Shown here in pieces: positions 1 through 12,578 of a DNA stretch of 64,000 bases (within the stretch, counting starts at the first letter, position 1; the number at the start of each line of letters is the position of its first letter). Source of the stretch: Strigops habroptila. Taxonomy: Eukaryota > Chordata > Aves > Psittaciformes > Psittacidae. Where the stretch lies: the NCBI RefSeq assembly GCF_004027225.2, contig NC_044277.2:101797725-101861724 (forward strand), given 5' to 3'. A program made the translations under genes and the position numbers. The notes beneath the pieces were generated by a model. The model was not told the DNA's origin. It saw only the letters and a list, made by a program, of their open reading frames with translations, and did not search any database.

Positions 1-3000
1 TTCTGACATTCAAATAAATAATAATTGCTTCTCTAAGGCACTTACCACAAGCAGATCTTGAAGTGCTTTCTAAAAGGTGTAAAATTCCGTTATTTTTGAT
101 TGGTAAATGGGGCCTTAACCCTGGCAGAAGTGCCTTTCATCCATACAGTAAGCAACTGAATTGCCTCATAGGATCATGCAGGGCTGAGGGCCATCAGTGA
201 CTCATGACTCATTCATCAGAGCACTTTCACAGGCATGTCTCCCTGACCTCCAGGAGAGCCATGCGCCTGCTTAGTTTACAAACAAGCTTCAGAAGGCATC
301 TGCTGGGCTGGCACACTGGAGGAGCTCAAATTTCACTTCCTAAAATGATGAAGCACTTGTTTAATGCTCATTTGGTTGGATGGTGCTGTGAAGTTGTTTA
401 ACCCCACCAAGGTGCCACTGTCAGAAAAGACAAAATAGCCGAGGCCTAGTATGATTTGGTTTGTTGGTAGTTTGGGGGTTTTTTTGCGTTTTGGTAATTC
501 CAACAGCAGAAGCACTTGCTGAACAATGAGATGAGATGAATCAGGGCATTTACAGGACTGCGCAGCACAGTGAGCATCACGAGTTGGGTTTGTAGGATGC
601 AGAACAACCCGCAGTGTTAGCTTTCTAGTTAGAGGAAACGAGACTGCTGCAAGGTCAGGCTGGGAAAGCAGGGTGCTGCGAGCACCATCTGTGTTGCAAA
701 TGCAGCGATGCTGAGGGAGCAAGAAGCAGTCTATCAGCCAGCAAGAATATGAGCCCAAGGCCAACAGCAGGAATATCTGCCCAAGGAGCAAGAAACCTCT
801 CCCTCAGCAGACCCTGCAAGCTCACAGCCTGTAACAGCTGGCAACTGGGACGATGCAGACATGCAGTGCCAGTAGTGCCCTGAGCCATAGTCAGGGAACC
901 ATGCAGAGGTGACCACCATGGGACATTCATATCTCCTCAAGGCCCACCAGCCCACATGTGCTACAGTGAGACCCCAGCTCTGCGAGTGCCTCATTAGGAT
1001 GCCAAGCAACGCCAAAACTACATCTTTTCAAATCAGAGAGGAAAACAGCAGGGAGAATATGTCTGCATGTGACCTGGGTGACACAAGCCTGCAGGCACAA
1101 ATTACATACTTTACAAGTGACATTTGCTGTCATGGTGGGAGGTTTGAGTGAGGCTGTTAAAAATTCAGCTAAACTCTGCCTGGAAAGAGGATGGCATGTG
1201 GTCTTCTTTTTCACTCCCTAGGGTAACACTGTGATGTTTCTAGCAAGGAAATCCCTCTCCTGCTCCCAGATTTGGCAGTGAGTTTTGCCCTAGGGATGGG
1301 ATCCACATGTTGCATGTGAATCTCTAGCTGCTTTGCAAGCTCTAGGCCAGAATCCCTATCAGTAAGGGATTTGTAATGGAAATTGATTTATGCCATCAGA
1401 GGGTCTGAGTTAGACAAGCTAGGGTTAGACAGCTCAGGAGATACTCAGTAGATTTGCCCTACCAGCTCTACTATGCAGATGGAGAAACCAAGGCACAGTG
1501 ATTCACGTGCCTTTCCAGTGCACACAGTCGTAACAAAGGTCATTATACAGATCCGCTCACCTGGTTCATATAATCTGGAAAGGCATCTACATCCTCTTTT
1601 ACACTACCTGCAGTGAGAGTGACAAAAGAAACAGTAGCCATGCACAGAGGCTCCACCTGGGATCAGAGGCACCCAGTGACAGTGAGTAGGGGGTGCCTTA
1701 GTGCTCTGTTCTGTGCTGTCTTTAAAGTTTTTCTCTTGCTTGATGTGCAATACCCAGCATCAAGGGACTTCTCTCTCTCTTAGCCTCTAATCCTACTGAC
1801 TTCAGGTATCCTATTTGCCTGTCCTCTTAGCATCTCCTCCAAGGGATATGAGGCCAGGATCATGACCAGTGAAGTTAGTCATGGTGTCAGGACCCATTCT
1901 GAAGGAGACGACACCATCTGCTAGCTGCACTATTACATTCAGCCTTCCCTCCTCTGAACTTTTCCCATTGCCTCTTCTAAGCTGTTGCATTTTCAAAGGG
2001 AAAGACAGAGAAGATCCAACATCCTGTTCCAACATCCTGTTCCAAAATCTGGGATAAAAGAAGGCATTCTAAAGAAAGTAGCCAGAATGCTTTAAGAAAG
2101 GCATCTCTTTTGGGCTATGCTGAAGCGGTAGTCAAAATTTAGAGTTGCTTCCACCGGGAGAAATGGTAGGATCAAGATCTCCTCAGTGCAATCCTGTTCA
2201 TTGAGAAAGTCCTTTTTTTCTCTAGAAATGGTGTAAAAGAACTGAAAGCTGTTTCTGAGTTCACAGCTCCAATCCATTTTCCAGATAACTCAAGACGTGA
2301 AAGTCAAATATATTATCGCTCTCCTCCTATTTTCTCAGCAAATGCTAACAGTATTCATGTGACTATGTTCATTGAATATTCTCTCTACAGTTTTCTGGTC
2401 TTTCTGACTCTCTTTGGACATACACATAGTGATATACAGTTAAACTCTCCCTTCCATACGTGGCTTGCACATAGTTTTGCTTTGATTTGTCATAGATGGC
2501 TGTATCACAGTGATGTTATTAAGTCAGTTATCTCATAATACGGAATTACTTAATAATTTTCTCCATTTGGCCTCTTTGACAGAAACAATGTGTTCAACCA
2601 TGTGTTATGCCAGTTCTTAAGAATTTTAAGCAATCTTGCAAGTCCGTGAGCAGCTCCATCTCTTTATTTTATCAATGGGATGATCAGAATATATGACTCA
2701 CTGCAGTGCTAAAGGATCCTTCAATCTACTGAAGAGAAGCAGGACGTAAACTGAAGCCAGAAGTTCAAACCAGGCAAATTCAGATGAGACAATTAACAGT
2801 CACAGCGAAAACCTATCAAAGGAATTGTGGGACTGCCTATGTCCTGAAGACAAAATTCTTCTGATTAAATGACAGATTTAATATATCTACAGGGAAAAGC
2901 CAATGCTGGCTCCTATATTGCTATGCACCTTTTAGTCCCTGTAGAGATCTAGTCTATGTGGTCAAGAGAACCAAAGAGTTATTCTTGTCTTCTTAGGGGA

Positions 3001-6000
3001 CAAATCTAAAACTGGGCAGATGAATCATGCCCTTGGAGTGCACATTTCCTACTACCTATGGTAAAGGGAGCCAGAAGCAGCCACATTAAACATAACTATC
3101 TATATTATGAATGTCTAGTTAGGAGAGAAAAATTCCAGTTTTGGTGCTCAGCTCCAAACAGACGTGTCTAGCACTCGTTGGATATGTTTGGTATCTGCAC
3201 GTGTATCTGCTGGCAGACATGATAAAAGACCTATGCAGACCTGCACTTCTCTGGAATTTGATGTCATCCAGACGTTGGTCTCCTGTAAGTCCTTTGTCAT
3301 GTCTGTCACTGCAGATGTCAGATACCCTGGGTATCAGCTGTATGGGAAATCTGCAGCATCTTGCTTAGCAAAAGGTGATAATGCTTAGAAAACTGAGTCC
3401 TCCCCTAATGCAGTCAACAGAGTTGTTCATCTGACCAAATGAATCACTCTCTGGGGTCCATTGACTGGATGAACAAGATCTCCACTGACTGCAACTCAGA
3501 CACTCCATGCTCATGTGGGCACCATTCTGCAGACACTTGCATTTAGCTGTCACCCCCTGTGAGCTGAACCTTACCCTTCATATCATGCAGGGAGCTCCAC
3601 TCCACTGACAACACTTAGATACCTCACACCTCTTGAGGGTCTTGGGGGTATATCTTGCCCAACTTCTAGCAGCTGCTCCAAGAGAGTGGGAGCCTGTAGG
3701 CCTGCATCATTTCCTGCCAGACCTGTGTGGATGCCCCAGGTTCCCACAGCATCTCAAAACAAAACCCCGTACACCTCCATTCAGGCAACTCAACAGTGCC
3801 CCATGAGTTTTGCAGGAACAGATACATTAGTCAAGAATGCATTTCTGGATACAATGCAGAAATACATGGGTGAATGTTTATGGCATGCGTACACAAGTGC
3901 TCAGACTCGAAGATCAAACGGTGGTTTTGGCCACAAAGTTTCTGAATGCTCCTTACCAGTCTCACAGGATGTTTGCTTTGCTCAGTTCATTGGTGTAGGT
4001 GAGCCACTTTTACCGTGCTTTATCACAGCATCTCAAAGTGTAAATGATTTATATGAATACCGATGTTTATTCTATCAATGGGAACACTCAGTGAAGCTAA
4101 ATAATAGTCAAACAAGATGCACTAGGACAGAAAACCACAAGCTGAGTTTCATGTATGTCCATAAACAAGCTCAGCTTATCAGAAAAACAGGTCCAAATGT
4201 GTAAGGGACCAAAGCAAGCTCTTGATTACACAGCTTCGAGTCCATAGGCAATGTGACTATTAGAGCATTTTCAGATAAGCAAGTTATAATCCCTCTTGGC
4301 ATGTGTGAAATAAGGAATTGGTGGCACTTGTTAAAAAAGAAATGGAAAAACATGAAAAAGAAAGTAGCTTTATTAGTGTTGCCAGTGTTGAAACATCGGC
4401 ATTCAGGGCTGTGGCCAGGCAAGGGTAAGAAGGCATCTAATCTTGGGTGCCCAACACTGACAAATCCTACTGGTGAAAAATGATAACCCTCTTTCTTGGA
4501 AGCAAGGGGGGAAGAAGGGTTAGAGCTCAGCTACTGCAAAGGATTCCCTTTATCCATCATCCCTGGGAAAGCCACCCCCTTTTCAAGCTCCCCACTCCGT
4601 GCTGGCCAGGTTGTAGCACGCTGTTCTCAATCTCACAGGCTGTCTTCAGCCTTATCCATAAAGGCTGATCTCCTAAGATATTCAATCCCTCCTTTTCCAG
4701 CAGAGAGGGAAAATCCCGGCTGTTCAGAAACTAATAACAATATTCTCAGAGACTTGGGGAAAGCAGAAGAGGGCTTCAGCATTTTCCTCATCCTCCTGCG
4801 TCCAAGCCCTTCAGGTGCAGACTGGGATCAAACTCTGGACCCTCCTGCCAGCAGTAAAAATAGAAGTTTCCAACAGAATATGCTTTCCCTAATTGTTTCT
4901 GGCAAGTGTTTCACTGTCAGTCTCTCCATAGGCAAACCAGCTACCAATCCCTCCATTAAAACCACAGCAAACAAGGTCTGGAGAATGAAACTCGAGATGA
5001 CAGGGAAAGTCTTGAACAAAAAGGAAGGAAATAAAAAACAAAACCTGTGGCAAGTGCATAATCAAGTGAAGCAAAATGCCTGTCCACACTACCAACAGTG
5101 TGGTGACCAGTCTGCCCAGCCATGGTGCGAGAGGCAGAGCAAGTGGCCCATCAAACCATCCAGGGGCTGAAATTCAGCACCCTACCACGAGTTGCTGGGG
5201 CCAGGACTCGACTTCAGGGTGGCTGGATGTGGAGAGGACAACCTAGTACCGCCTGCAGCTCCTGCTTTCTCCAGGGAGATGCCAGTCTCCCGACTGATCC
5301 AGCACTAGAGGGTAACAGTGAGTCAGGTTGCTGGCGCTACATGACTGACACAAGTCTTGGTGATGGAGATGGAAGGGTTGGAAGTGATGAGAGGTAAGAG
5401 AAAATGAAGGGGCAGGTTGCACTCCCCTTGCCACCCTTGCTACGGGGCACTTGTGGGGTTGGGCTGCACCAAGAAGACAGAAGCAAGTGTGCTTGCAGGG
5501 TGGCCCTGTGTGCTGGTGGGAGAGGAAATGAGGTGGCATCAAAAATGGGTTGCTGAGTTTTGTGGGAGTGCAGGACGGCGGGGTGGGAGCCCAGGGAGGG
5601 GGATGAGGAACCTGGTGGAAGGCACTTTCTGCCTAATACGGGATGGTCTTGGGCCAAGAGCCAACTTACTGTTCTGCTTCTGTACGCAGAGCAGGAGGGG
5701 CATCCACGTGTTATTTTCAAAGCCTGGGTTGCTTGTATTTAGTAGCTAAATTACACACTTTTGAACACCTAATGCAATAGAAGCCCAGTGTAAGGTGTAA
5801 ACCCACAGCTTGCTGCTTCTTCAGTTCAGGACCTCATCTTCTGGACACGCAAAGCTCTGCCAGCCACCTGAGCTGCCCGTGATGGCAGGAGCCAGACCTG
5901 CTGCCCGTGTCAGTTGGCATCGAGCCTAAGACCTCATGAACATACAGAGCATGCAGGAGATCAGCTCTTCTTAAATAGTGCTTGTATTCCCTGAGGGGCT

Positions 6001-6100
6001 GTGCCCACTCATGCGTCACTTGCTAAAGTTGTAGTGAATTATTTTTATCTTTAAAGCTCCAATTTTTTTTGAATCTTTAATCAAAATTGTAAAGCCTAAG
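1..6100. other. Non-coding DNA, no gene recognised
   Basis: I find no coding region with recognisable protein similarity, no clear exon bounded by splice sites and no RNA gene. Several open frames of 60-220 codons exist (the longest at 4,496-5,170 and 3,686-4,204, plus strand), but their translations are compositionally random and match no family I recognise. A 13-bp unit (catcctgttccaa) is repeated twice near 2,020-2,045. Around 1,478-1,515 a stretch with 'gatggagaaac' followed by 'aggcacag' is weakly reminiscent of ancient amniote SINE/L2-type repeats, too short to assign. Confidence 0.6.
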
Positions 6101-6117
6101 AGTAGGTTCTCTAGCAA

Positions 6118-6345
6118 TTGATGTTAGGTATCTAGTGGTTAGAAAGGACCAGCAGTCAGGACTCCTGGGTCCCATTTTCAAATCTCCCACTGACTCTTTG
6201 AGTGACCTTGAAGAAGTCAATTAATTTCTATGTCATTTTCCAGACAGGTAAAAATGAGGAGATAATTCTTCCCCAGCTCGCTGGGGGATTGTGAGACTTA
6301 ATTGTTTGCAGGGCACTTTGCTATCCTCAGATGAGTGTAAAGGAC
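6118..6345 (+). repeat. MIR/CORE-SINE-like ancient fragment
   Basis: The order of motifs follows the MIR consensus: 'gactcctgggtcccattttc', then 'gagtgaccttgaagaagtca', then a 'gtaaaaatgaggagataatt' block, then 'ctcgctgggggattgtgaga' and a 'gagtgtaaagga' end. This matches the familiar 'tgaccttgggcaagtca', 'tgtaaaatggggataat' and 'gttgtgaggatta' progression of CORE-SINEs. It is heavily diverged, as expected for an old amniote insertion. The boundaries are approximate and the assignment is by eye. Confidence 0.6.
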
Positions 6346-9300
6346 TTTTACTATACCACAGCTGGAGGAAGGCTGAAGCTTAGCATGGAAAGCCATGAAT
6401 ACTTCAGGTCCGGATCTGCAGTGCTCAAAGGGCACATGTGTCTTTGCCGCAAGGAGGAGAACCACTCGACTCTGCATCCCATGCCCTGTACATATGGATA
6501 GGAACTTTCCAGCAGAGAAAAACAGCAGTGCTCTGCACCTGGGGGCCCAGGTCTCCCCATCAGCTGCCCCAAGGCTTTCATCAGCTCTGGAGGCTGCTGT
6601 CTCCTTGCAGTCATGTTATGGGGTCAGAGGCAATGATGAGGAACCAGCTGCTTCCATCCAGAGCCATACACACACACCTATCTTGCATCCCCCCAGGCTC
6701 CCAGCTTTGGCATGTTTGCCAATCCTCACTGGTAACATGCTGATACCTCACCAACAGGCATGTATCACCAGCTGGCAGCCTTTCAGCATCCAGCCACAGC
6801 TATCAAGTCCCATCTGGGCTATCAGCTGCTTTGTGGAGATTATCAAAAAATCCTTTAGGGCCTTCTCTTTGCTGGAAAATTGAATATTTTCACATACAGA
6901 ATGAGGTGATCCTTTTGTTCTGTTGCAGCTCTGTCTGCTCCGCTGTTGAGGTCAGTGAAGCTGCACTAGGCCAAACCAGCCTGCTCTGGGGTGTAAATGA
7001 CTCTTGAAAGAAATTATTTCTGAGTTTATATATGTGTATATATATGCGTAAGTTTATTTTTGCCTTGAAGGAAAGCTTGTCACTGCCTTGTCTGCAAAGC
7101 TGATTACTGCACAGGTTTCCCTGGGCGAAAGAGAGGAAGAGGAGCTGCCACCAGGGAACCTCATCCAAATTAACCTACTTACCAGGTGACTCTCCTGTCT
7201 GCACCAGGAGAGTGGCTGTTTGTTTGCTTTAGGCCATTTCTGTGTGAGGAGTAACTAGAGATGAGTAAAATTCATAGAATTTCTGCTCCCAGGGGAAATT
7301 TCAGTCTTTGGTCGGTTTGCATCCCAAATCAGGCCAGTTCTGCAAAATGAAATTCTGGTTGAACTCACTTGAAACAGTTGGATTATCCCTGGCAAAAAAT
7401 TGGAATCTTGGGAAAGAAGAGGGGGGAGAAATGGAGGGAAATGTTCTTTTGCTTACAGGAAACTTCCCTTTTAGAGAAATCGTATTTTTCACTTGTTCCA
7501 ATCCCAAACTGCTCCAGAACTAATGCCAGGAATTCTCTCATCTATTTATACTCAGTTTTGCTGTCTGGGTCTTATTGTACCTGGCATTTACTGTGCTATA
7601 TGACCGTGTTGCAAATAATACCAAGAACATTTACGTCGTGGAAGTATCATGGAGGGAAGGTTTCCAAGAGCCCTTTGTTAACCTGCTGTCACCAACCTGC
7701 AGGGACTGTTCCACCCTGCCAGGAAGGCTCCAGAGCCCTGTGGCTTTTTGAATGCTGCATCTACAACAGCATGGGTATATTCTGGGCGGGGTTAATGCTC
7801 TTGCCAGTGAAAAAAAAGGTAGCAACACTGTGAATTTCTGTCAGTTTTGCCAGATGAATTCATTTAGAATTAAAAAACATAAGTTGCTCGAGATAGATTG
7901 TACTATGAAATGTCTCTTTGTTCAGAGTTTCCTTTCACTTTGTTTTTCTTCTTAACGTGAAAAATGCTTAGAAGTGGACTGAAATATTTTCTCTGGGATT
8001 GAGTGAAACTTTCTTAGTAGAACAGGAACAATATAGATGTGTGTAATTATCTTTCACCATTGCCAGCAAACCATAACATCTCTTACTCACCTCCTTGTAA
8101 TTGAAAGCATCGTGGGACACCCCATTAAAATTGAAGCCGTTTGCAACTGGCTTGAATCCAAACAAATAACTCTTAACTGAAACTCTTGTTTTTACATAAG
8201 GAGCCACGAAAACATTACCATAATGAATATCTGTCAGAGCTTACTTCGGGAGACAACTGCCAAATGGTGGTTCTGAATCTAATCTCATCAATCCTGCTGT
8301 AATTACAGGTAAAATCAGGTCCATGGACTGCTGTTTTCTTGGTATTAAGCTAATGTCAACACAAGACAGACTAGATCTGGGGTAAGATTCATCTGACTTC
8401 ATGTAAATGTCTATATTTGAGTTCCCTTTGCAGTCACAAAAATCTAGTTATGACAGTCTGTGGTGCCTAGGGAACAACTCGCCTCCTCCTGAAAGAGGTG
8501 TCTAAAACAATTTGGCTAAACCACACCCTGAAAATACTTTCGTCTCTAAGCCGACTGCAAGAACAGCCCCAGGTCACCAGCTCTGATGGAGACACTGAGG
8601 GTGTAAATGTGCAGGAAGGAATGCAGGTGCCTAAATACAGGCATCTCATGCCTTTTGAGATGCCCTGGTGTACCTCACCTGAATTCCAGCTGCCACTTCA
8701 GAAGGGCACAGGTCTCACACAGGTCCCATCCCCCATCTGCCAGCCTCATGCAGATGTCCTGATAACGTGGGGCATCTAAAGCGGCACTTGATGACTGATT
8801 CATTCTCCTGAAGTTGCATGAGATGAAAATCATTCCCAGAGTCCTCAGGATGGCTAGGCTTGGAATATACAGTGTGGAAGTTCTCATGATGGACCATATT
8901 TCCAAAGATGGATCACGTAACAGCAGGCTGCAGCGTGACAGTCCTACCCAGATTTTTGGGAGGCTACCCAGCCGAGTAATTCAGTCTCTTGTTACCTTAC
9001 ATAAGACACATGGCGAGAGGAGGAATTGCTGTGGAGACTCTATGGTGCTTTCTTGGAAGGTGTCTGCATTAACTTCCAACCTTTTGTCGCCTTCTGTATA
9101 ATCGCTTCCATGATTTTCCTGCTGACAAGTCACACCTCTTGCTTTGGAGGGGCAGCACCAGGCCAAACTGCCCTCCCTCTTTGCAAGGGCAGAGCTTGCT
9201 TGCATCATGCTAGGAAGCAGGAGATTTACACCAGTGGGATTGCACAATCGCCCCAGATAAGAGGAAACTTAACATGTCAGCAGTGTCTATGTCTTTATCT

Positions 9301-11575
9301 CTGTAGGTAAGACACACAGGAACACACAGATCTTTGTGGGGTCGATAGAAAAAAAATCCCTCCCCACCCCGCACCACAGTTTGTCTGGACATGAGTGGTG
9401 TAGAGTGGATAGCACCATTTGACCGCAGAGCTGTTTATCTGCTATTAGACGAGTGCTGGGACTGCTTTAAATCATGCATTTCCCTTTTGCTGTCATTTAT
9501 AATGAACAGAGATATTTTATGTTTATATAGCTTCTTTCATCCTAAGGATCCCACGGTGAGTTATAAGGCATGATCCAGATGTGCTCTCCTGTTCTGCAAG
9601 TAGACTGGCTCGTGAGGACATCATGATGGGCTTCATCCAGGAAGAGCCTGTCTGGATGTTCTGCCCTGGCGGCTTTTTTGCTCATGGATGTTCTGGTCAG
9701 TGATTGTTTCACAAGTAGTAATGGAAAGAAGCACAACCATTACATTCAGATTACCCTGTTACGAAATATTTCCTAGAGGATGGCTTGAAAGAGCGATATG
9801 CCCCGGGGCAAGAAACTCATGAAAGCATGGTTTCTGCAAAGGGCCATATGAGTAGATGTTTTTGGGACCAAATTCACATCACAGCTTAGAAAGAGGGCAA
9901 ATCCATCTCCAGGGATGACTGACTGAAGTGAAAATAGACTGAACAGTGGTTTGATTTTAAAACCCTCAGATCCAGTGAAAACTACACTGTAAATCTGCGG
10001 GTCTCTAATCAAATCTGGAGACCTGCACTGTAGATGTCTATCTCTGAGCTCATTTTCTAGACTCCACTAGAGTCCATGAAGAAAACCAGGGTCTTATAGG
10101 GCATAACCCAATACGGCACATCTTGCAAATGCCTGTTTTCAGACGAGGTAAATTCCTGGACTTTAAAGGAGGTCCAGGACAACTATTTAGAAGTAATTGT
10201 CCACATTGCAGATGTCTAAAGTGAAGAGATATGAATCTTACCAGTCTGTACCTTGTAGCAGCACCTGTGAGCCCAAAACAGAGCAAGGAATCTAAACAGT
10301 AAACAAGAGTCCTTTCATCTTGACCAACACTTTTGTGTCCTACCAGAGCAATGGAGGAGATCTATCAAACGGCACTGGGCTCTTTGTTGCTTTGCATCCA
10401 TATGACAAGCCAGAGAAACAGGCCTTGCCAGAGAAGCCCTCTAACAGTAGTCAAAAGGTTGCTTAGTTTAATTACCCAGGCCAGAAGGTAGTATAGAAAT
10501 CAGCAAGTGCAGAACCACTGATTCACACATACCCAGAAATAACAATCTTGATATTTAGACCACTGAAGTGAAAACAGTGGGCTGGAGATAGGATGAGAAA
10601 TAGTAATATTTAAAACATGACCCATTACTATTACTATGACCCATTTTAATGTTTCTTATAATGAGAATTGTGAAATTACAGGATGCAAGTTTCCTATTTA
10701 GCAAATTAAAGAGAGGTTTCTGGGTTTTCCAGGAGCTTCAGCCAGCTTCAAAACCAGTGCAGATCAAAACTAAACATCGTCCATACTCATCACAATCCTG
10801 GTCAGAAGAAACAGATCTAAGAATACTCTCTCCAAGCAACTGATTCACAATTGATGGGAGTCTTTCCACTGACTTCTCTGGGTGTTGGGCCTATGTGGAG
10901 CTATTTCCCCTTAAACACAGATGATCTTAGCCTGGTGCCTACAGCTGCTAATAGAGGCAGTGTTTGCATGTCTGCATTCCAGAGCTAATGCACATTCCAG
11001 CCTGTGCAGAGGACTCTGCCTCACCTCCCATGCACAAGGTCACCTCACCTTTGATCCTCCATGTTGGTGTAAGGCTATCTGAGGAGGGCTGTGTAATGAT
11101 TCAGCAGCTCACTGCCTGCTATGTTTCTCTCTTTAACTGGATTTTTTGCTCCAGTGAAGCTGTTCTCAGAATGGCTGAAGCTCACATGCCCAATCTTGAA
11201 GCTAGCGAGAGCACAATTATTGAGCAGGTGTAAAGCCGGCTAATGCCAGCACAACGCAGCTCAGGCATGCATCAGGCGGGATGATGTGTCAAATGATTGT
11301 TGTTGTTGCCACGGGAATAACAACACAGGAGAACAGCATCACGTAACAGCACGGTAAACTGTCACACGTTGGCAGGGCATCCACTTTCACCCGCTTCACC
11401 TCAGAAGAAGGGCATCCACTTTCACCTCACCTTCACCTGGAGAAGGGGATTGTGATTTGGAGACACTGTGCACATTTGGGAGTTTTCATATCAACTTAAT
11501 GAAGCCTATTTGCCCCGATAAACCCCAGCAGTGACTGATACTCCTGAGCTCATGCAACACATACCAGAATCTTAA
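6346..11575. other. Non-coding DNA, no gene recognised
   Basis: There is no supported gene. Around 9,511-9,560 the string 'tttatatagcttctttcatc' followed by 'aaggatccca' resembles a fragment of a widespread ancient amniote repeat, at low confidence. Close to the provirus a 17-bp word (gggcatccactttcacc) occurs at 11,376-11,392 and again at 11,408-11,424, a small local duplication. Open frames here are short and show no family features. Confidence 0.55.
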
Positions 11576-11580
11576 GATGG
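11576..11580. repeat. Target-site duplication GATGG, left copy
   Basis: GATGG directly precedes the TGTC terminus of the left LTR and recurs directly after the right LTR. A 5-bp direct duplication is the integration footprint expected for many retroviral integrases, and it marks this as one intact integration event. Confidence 0.92.
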
Positions 11581-12150
11581 TGTCGTGGTTTGAGCCCAGC
11601 CGGTAACTCAGAACCACACAGCCGCTCGCTCACTCCCCCCCCCCTTCTTCCTCCCCCCGCTCCCGGAGGGATGGGGAGGAGAATGGGAAGAATGTAACTC
11701 CCACGGGTTGAGATAAGAGCAGTCCCGCAACTAAGGTATAACACAAAACCACTACTGCTACCACCAATGATAATAACGATTAGTGAAATAACAAGGGGAG
11801 AGGATACAATTGCTCACCACCCGCCGACCGATACCCAGCCCGACCCGAGCAGTGATCTGGGCCTTCCGGGTAACTCCCCCCGGTTTATATACTGGGCATG
11901 ACGTGCTGTGGTATGGAATACCCCTTTGGCTAGTTTGGGTCAGGTGTCCTGTCTCTGCTTCCTCCCGGCTTCCCCTCCTCCCTGGCAAAGCATGAGACTG
12001 AGAAAGTCCTTGGTTGGAATAAACATTACTTAGCAACAACTAAAAACATCGGTGTTATCAGCGTTGTTCCCAGGCTGAAAGTTAAAAAACACAGCACTGC
12101 ACCAGCTACTAAGCAGGAGAAAAATGACTGCTATAGCTGAACCCAGGACA
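11581..12150 (-). repeat. 3' LTR of the provirus (570 bp)
   Basis: The LTR begins TGTC and ends GACA, a 4-bp terminal inverted repeat carrying the canonical TG...CA ends. It is indistinguishable by eye from the other LTR at 18,211-18,780. On the minus strand it contains a TATA box (complement of 11,884-11,891) and, upstream, a CRE-like element (TGACGTG read on the plus strand). A C-run lies at about 11,635-11,644. Its CpG content is high, consistent with youth. I see no AATAAA or ATTAAA on the sense (minus) strand. Confidence 0.96.
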
Positions 12151-12153
12151 GTA

Positions 12154-12163
12154 TCCACCCCTT
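12154..12163 (-). other. Candidate polypurine tract
   Basis: On the minus strand AAGGGGTGGA lies three bases (TAC) upstream of the TGTCC start of the 3' LTR. Location and composition fit the plus-strand primer of reverse transcription, although one T interrupts the purines and the tract is short. Confidence 0.55.
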
Positions 12164-12226
12164 ATTCCATACCATTCACGTCATGCTCAGATCCCACATC
12201 TCTCAGCACACCATCACCCCTGTCCC

Positions 12227-12264
12227 ATATATACACATATATATACACCCACACCCACACACAG
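12227..12264. repeat. TA/CA microsatellite inside the provirus
   Basis: Alternating 'tatatacacatatatataca' is followed by CA-rich triplets and 'cacacaca'. It lies in the non-coding tail after pol, where slippage would not disrupt a reading frame. It may differ in length between copies of the family. Confidence 0.75.
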
Positions 12265-12578
12265 AGAAAGATATCGTTCCCTAGTCCATGGACCAATCCC
12301 TGTAAAATTGCTGAACTCATCCAGTCCATGATGTCAGGCTCCATCTCTTGTAATAGTCTTTCAGGGCAGGAGGGACGGTACATAGTGTTGGGTTGTTGCC
12401 TGCTGATGATACCGCCAAACTCATCTGGTCACTGCTGAGCTCGTCTGGTTTCCTCAAAATTCATTCTTTGTTGAGGTGATGATCGGAGGGAAGTCAGGGT
12501 CAATGGCTGGTGACCTGAAGATATCTAGCTGGTGGGCTATAAAAGTGTTATAGAGCAGGCAACAGCGTACAATTGAGT

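Larger units (their letters stand above)
12151..12578 (-). other. Post-pol non-coding region of the provirus
   Basis: These 428 bp lie between the pol stop codon and the 3' LTR. They hold no env, no dUTPase and no ORF I can recognise; the longest sense-strand frame is about 73 codons with low-complexity content. A TA/CA-type microsatellite sits at about 12,227-12,264. A purine-rich stretch abuts the LTR and is listed separately as the candidate polypurine tract. Confidence 0.75.

Noticed and set aside
3686..4204. 172-codon plus-strand open frame
   Set aside because: No recognisable motif or family; compatible with chance in stop-poor local sequence.
4496..5170. 224-codon plus-strand open frame
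   Set aside because: Long for chance, but no domain, no homology I can recognise, random-looking composition and no promoter or splice context. Several overlapping frames on both strands are equally open.
12162..12383. 73-codon minus-strand frame as a possible accessory or env remnant
   Set aside because: Short, spans the microsatellite and has no env-like signal peptide, cleavage site or transmembrane pattern.
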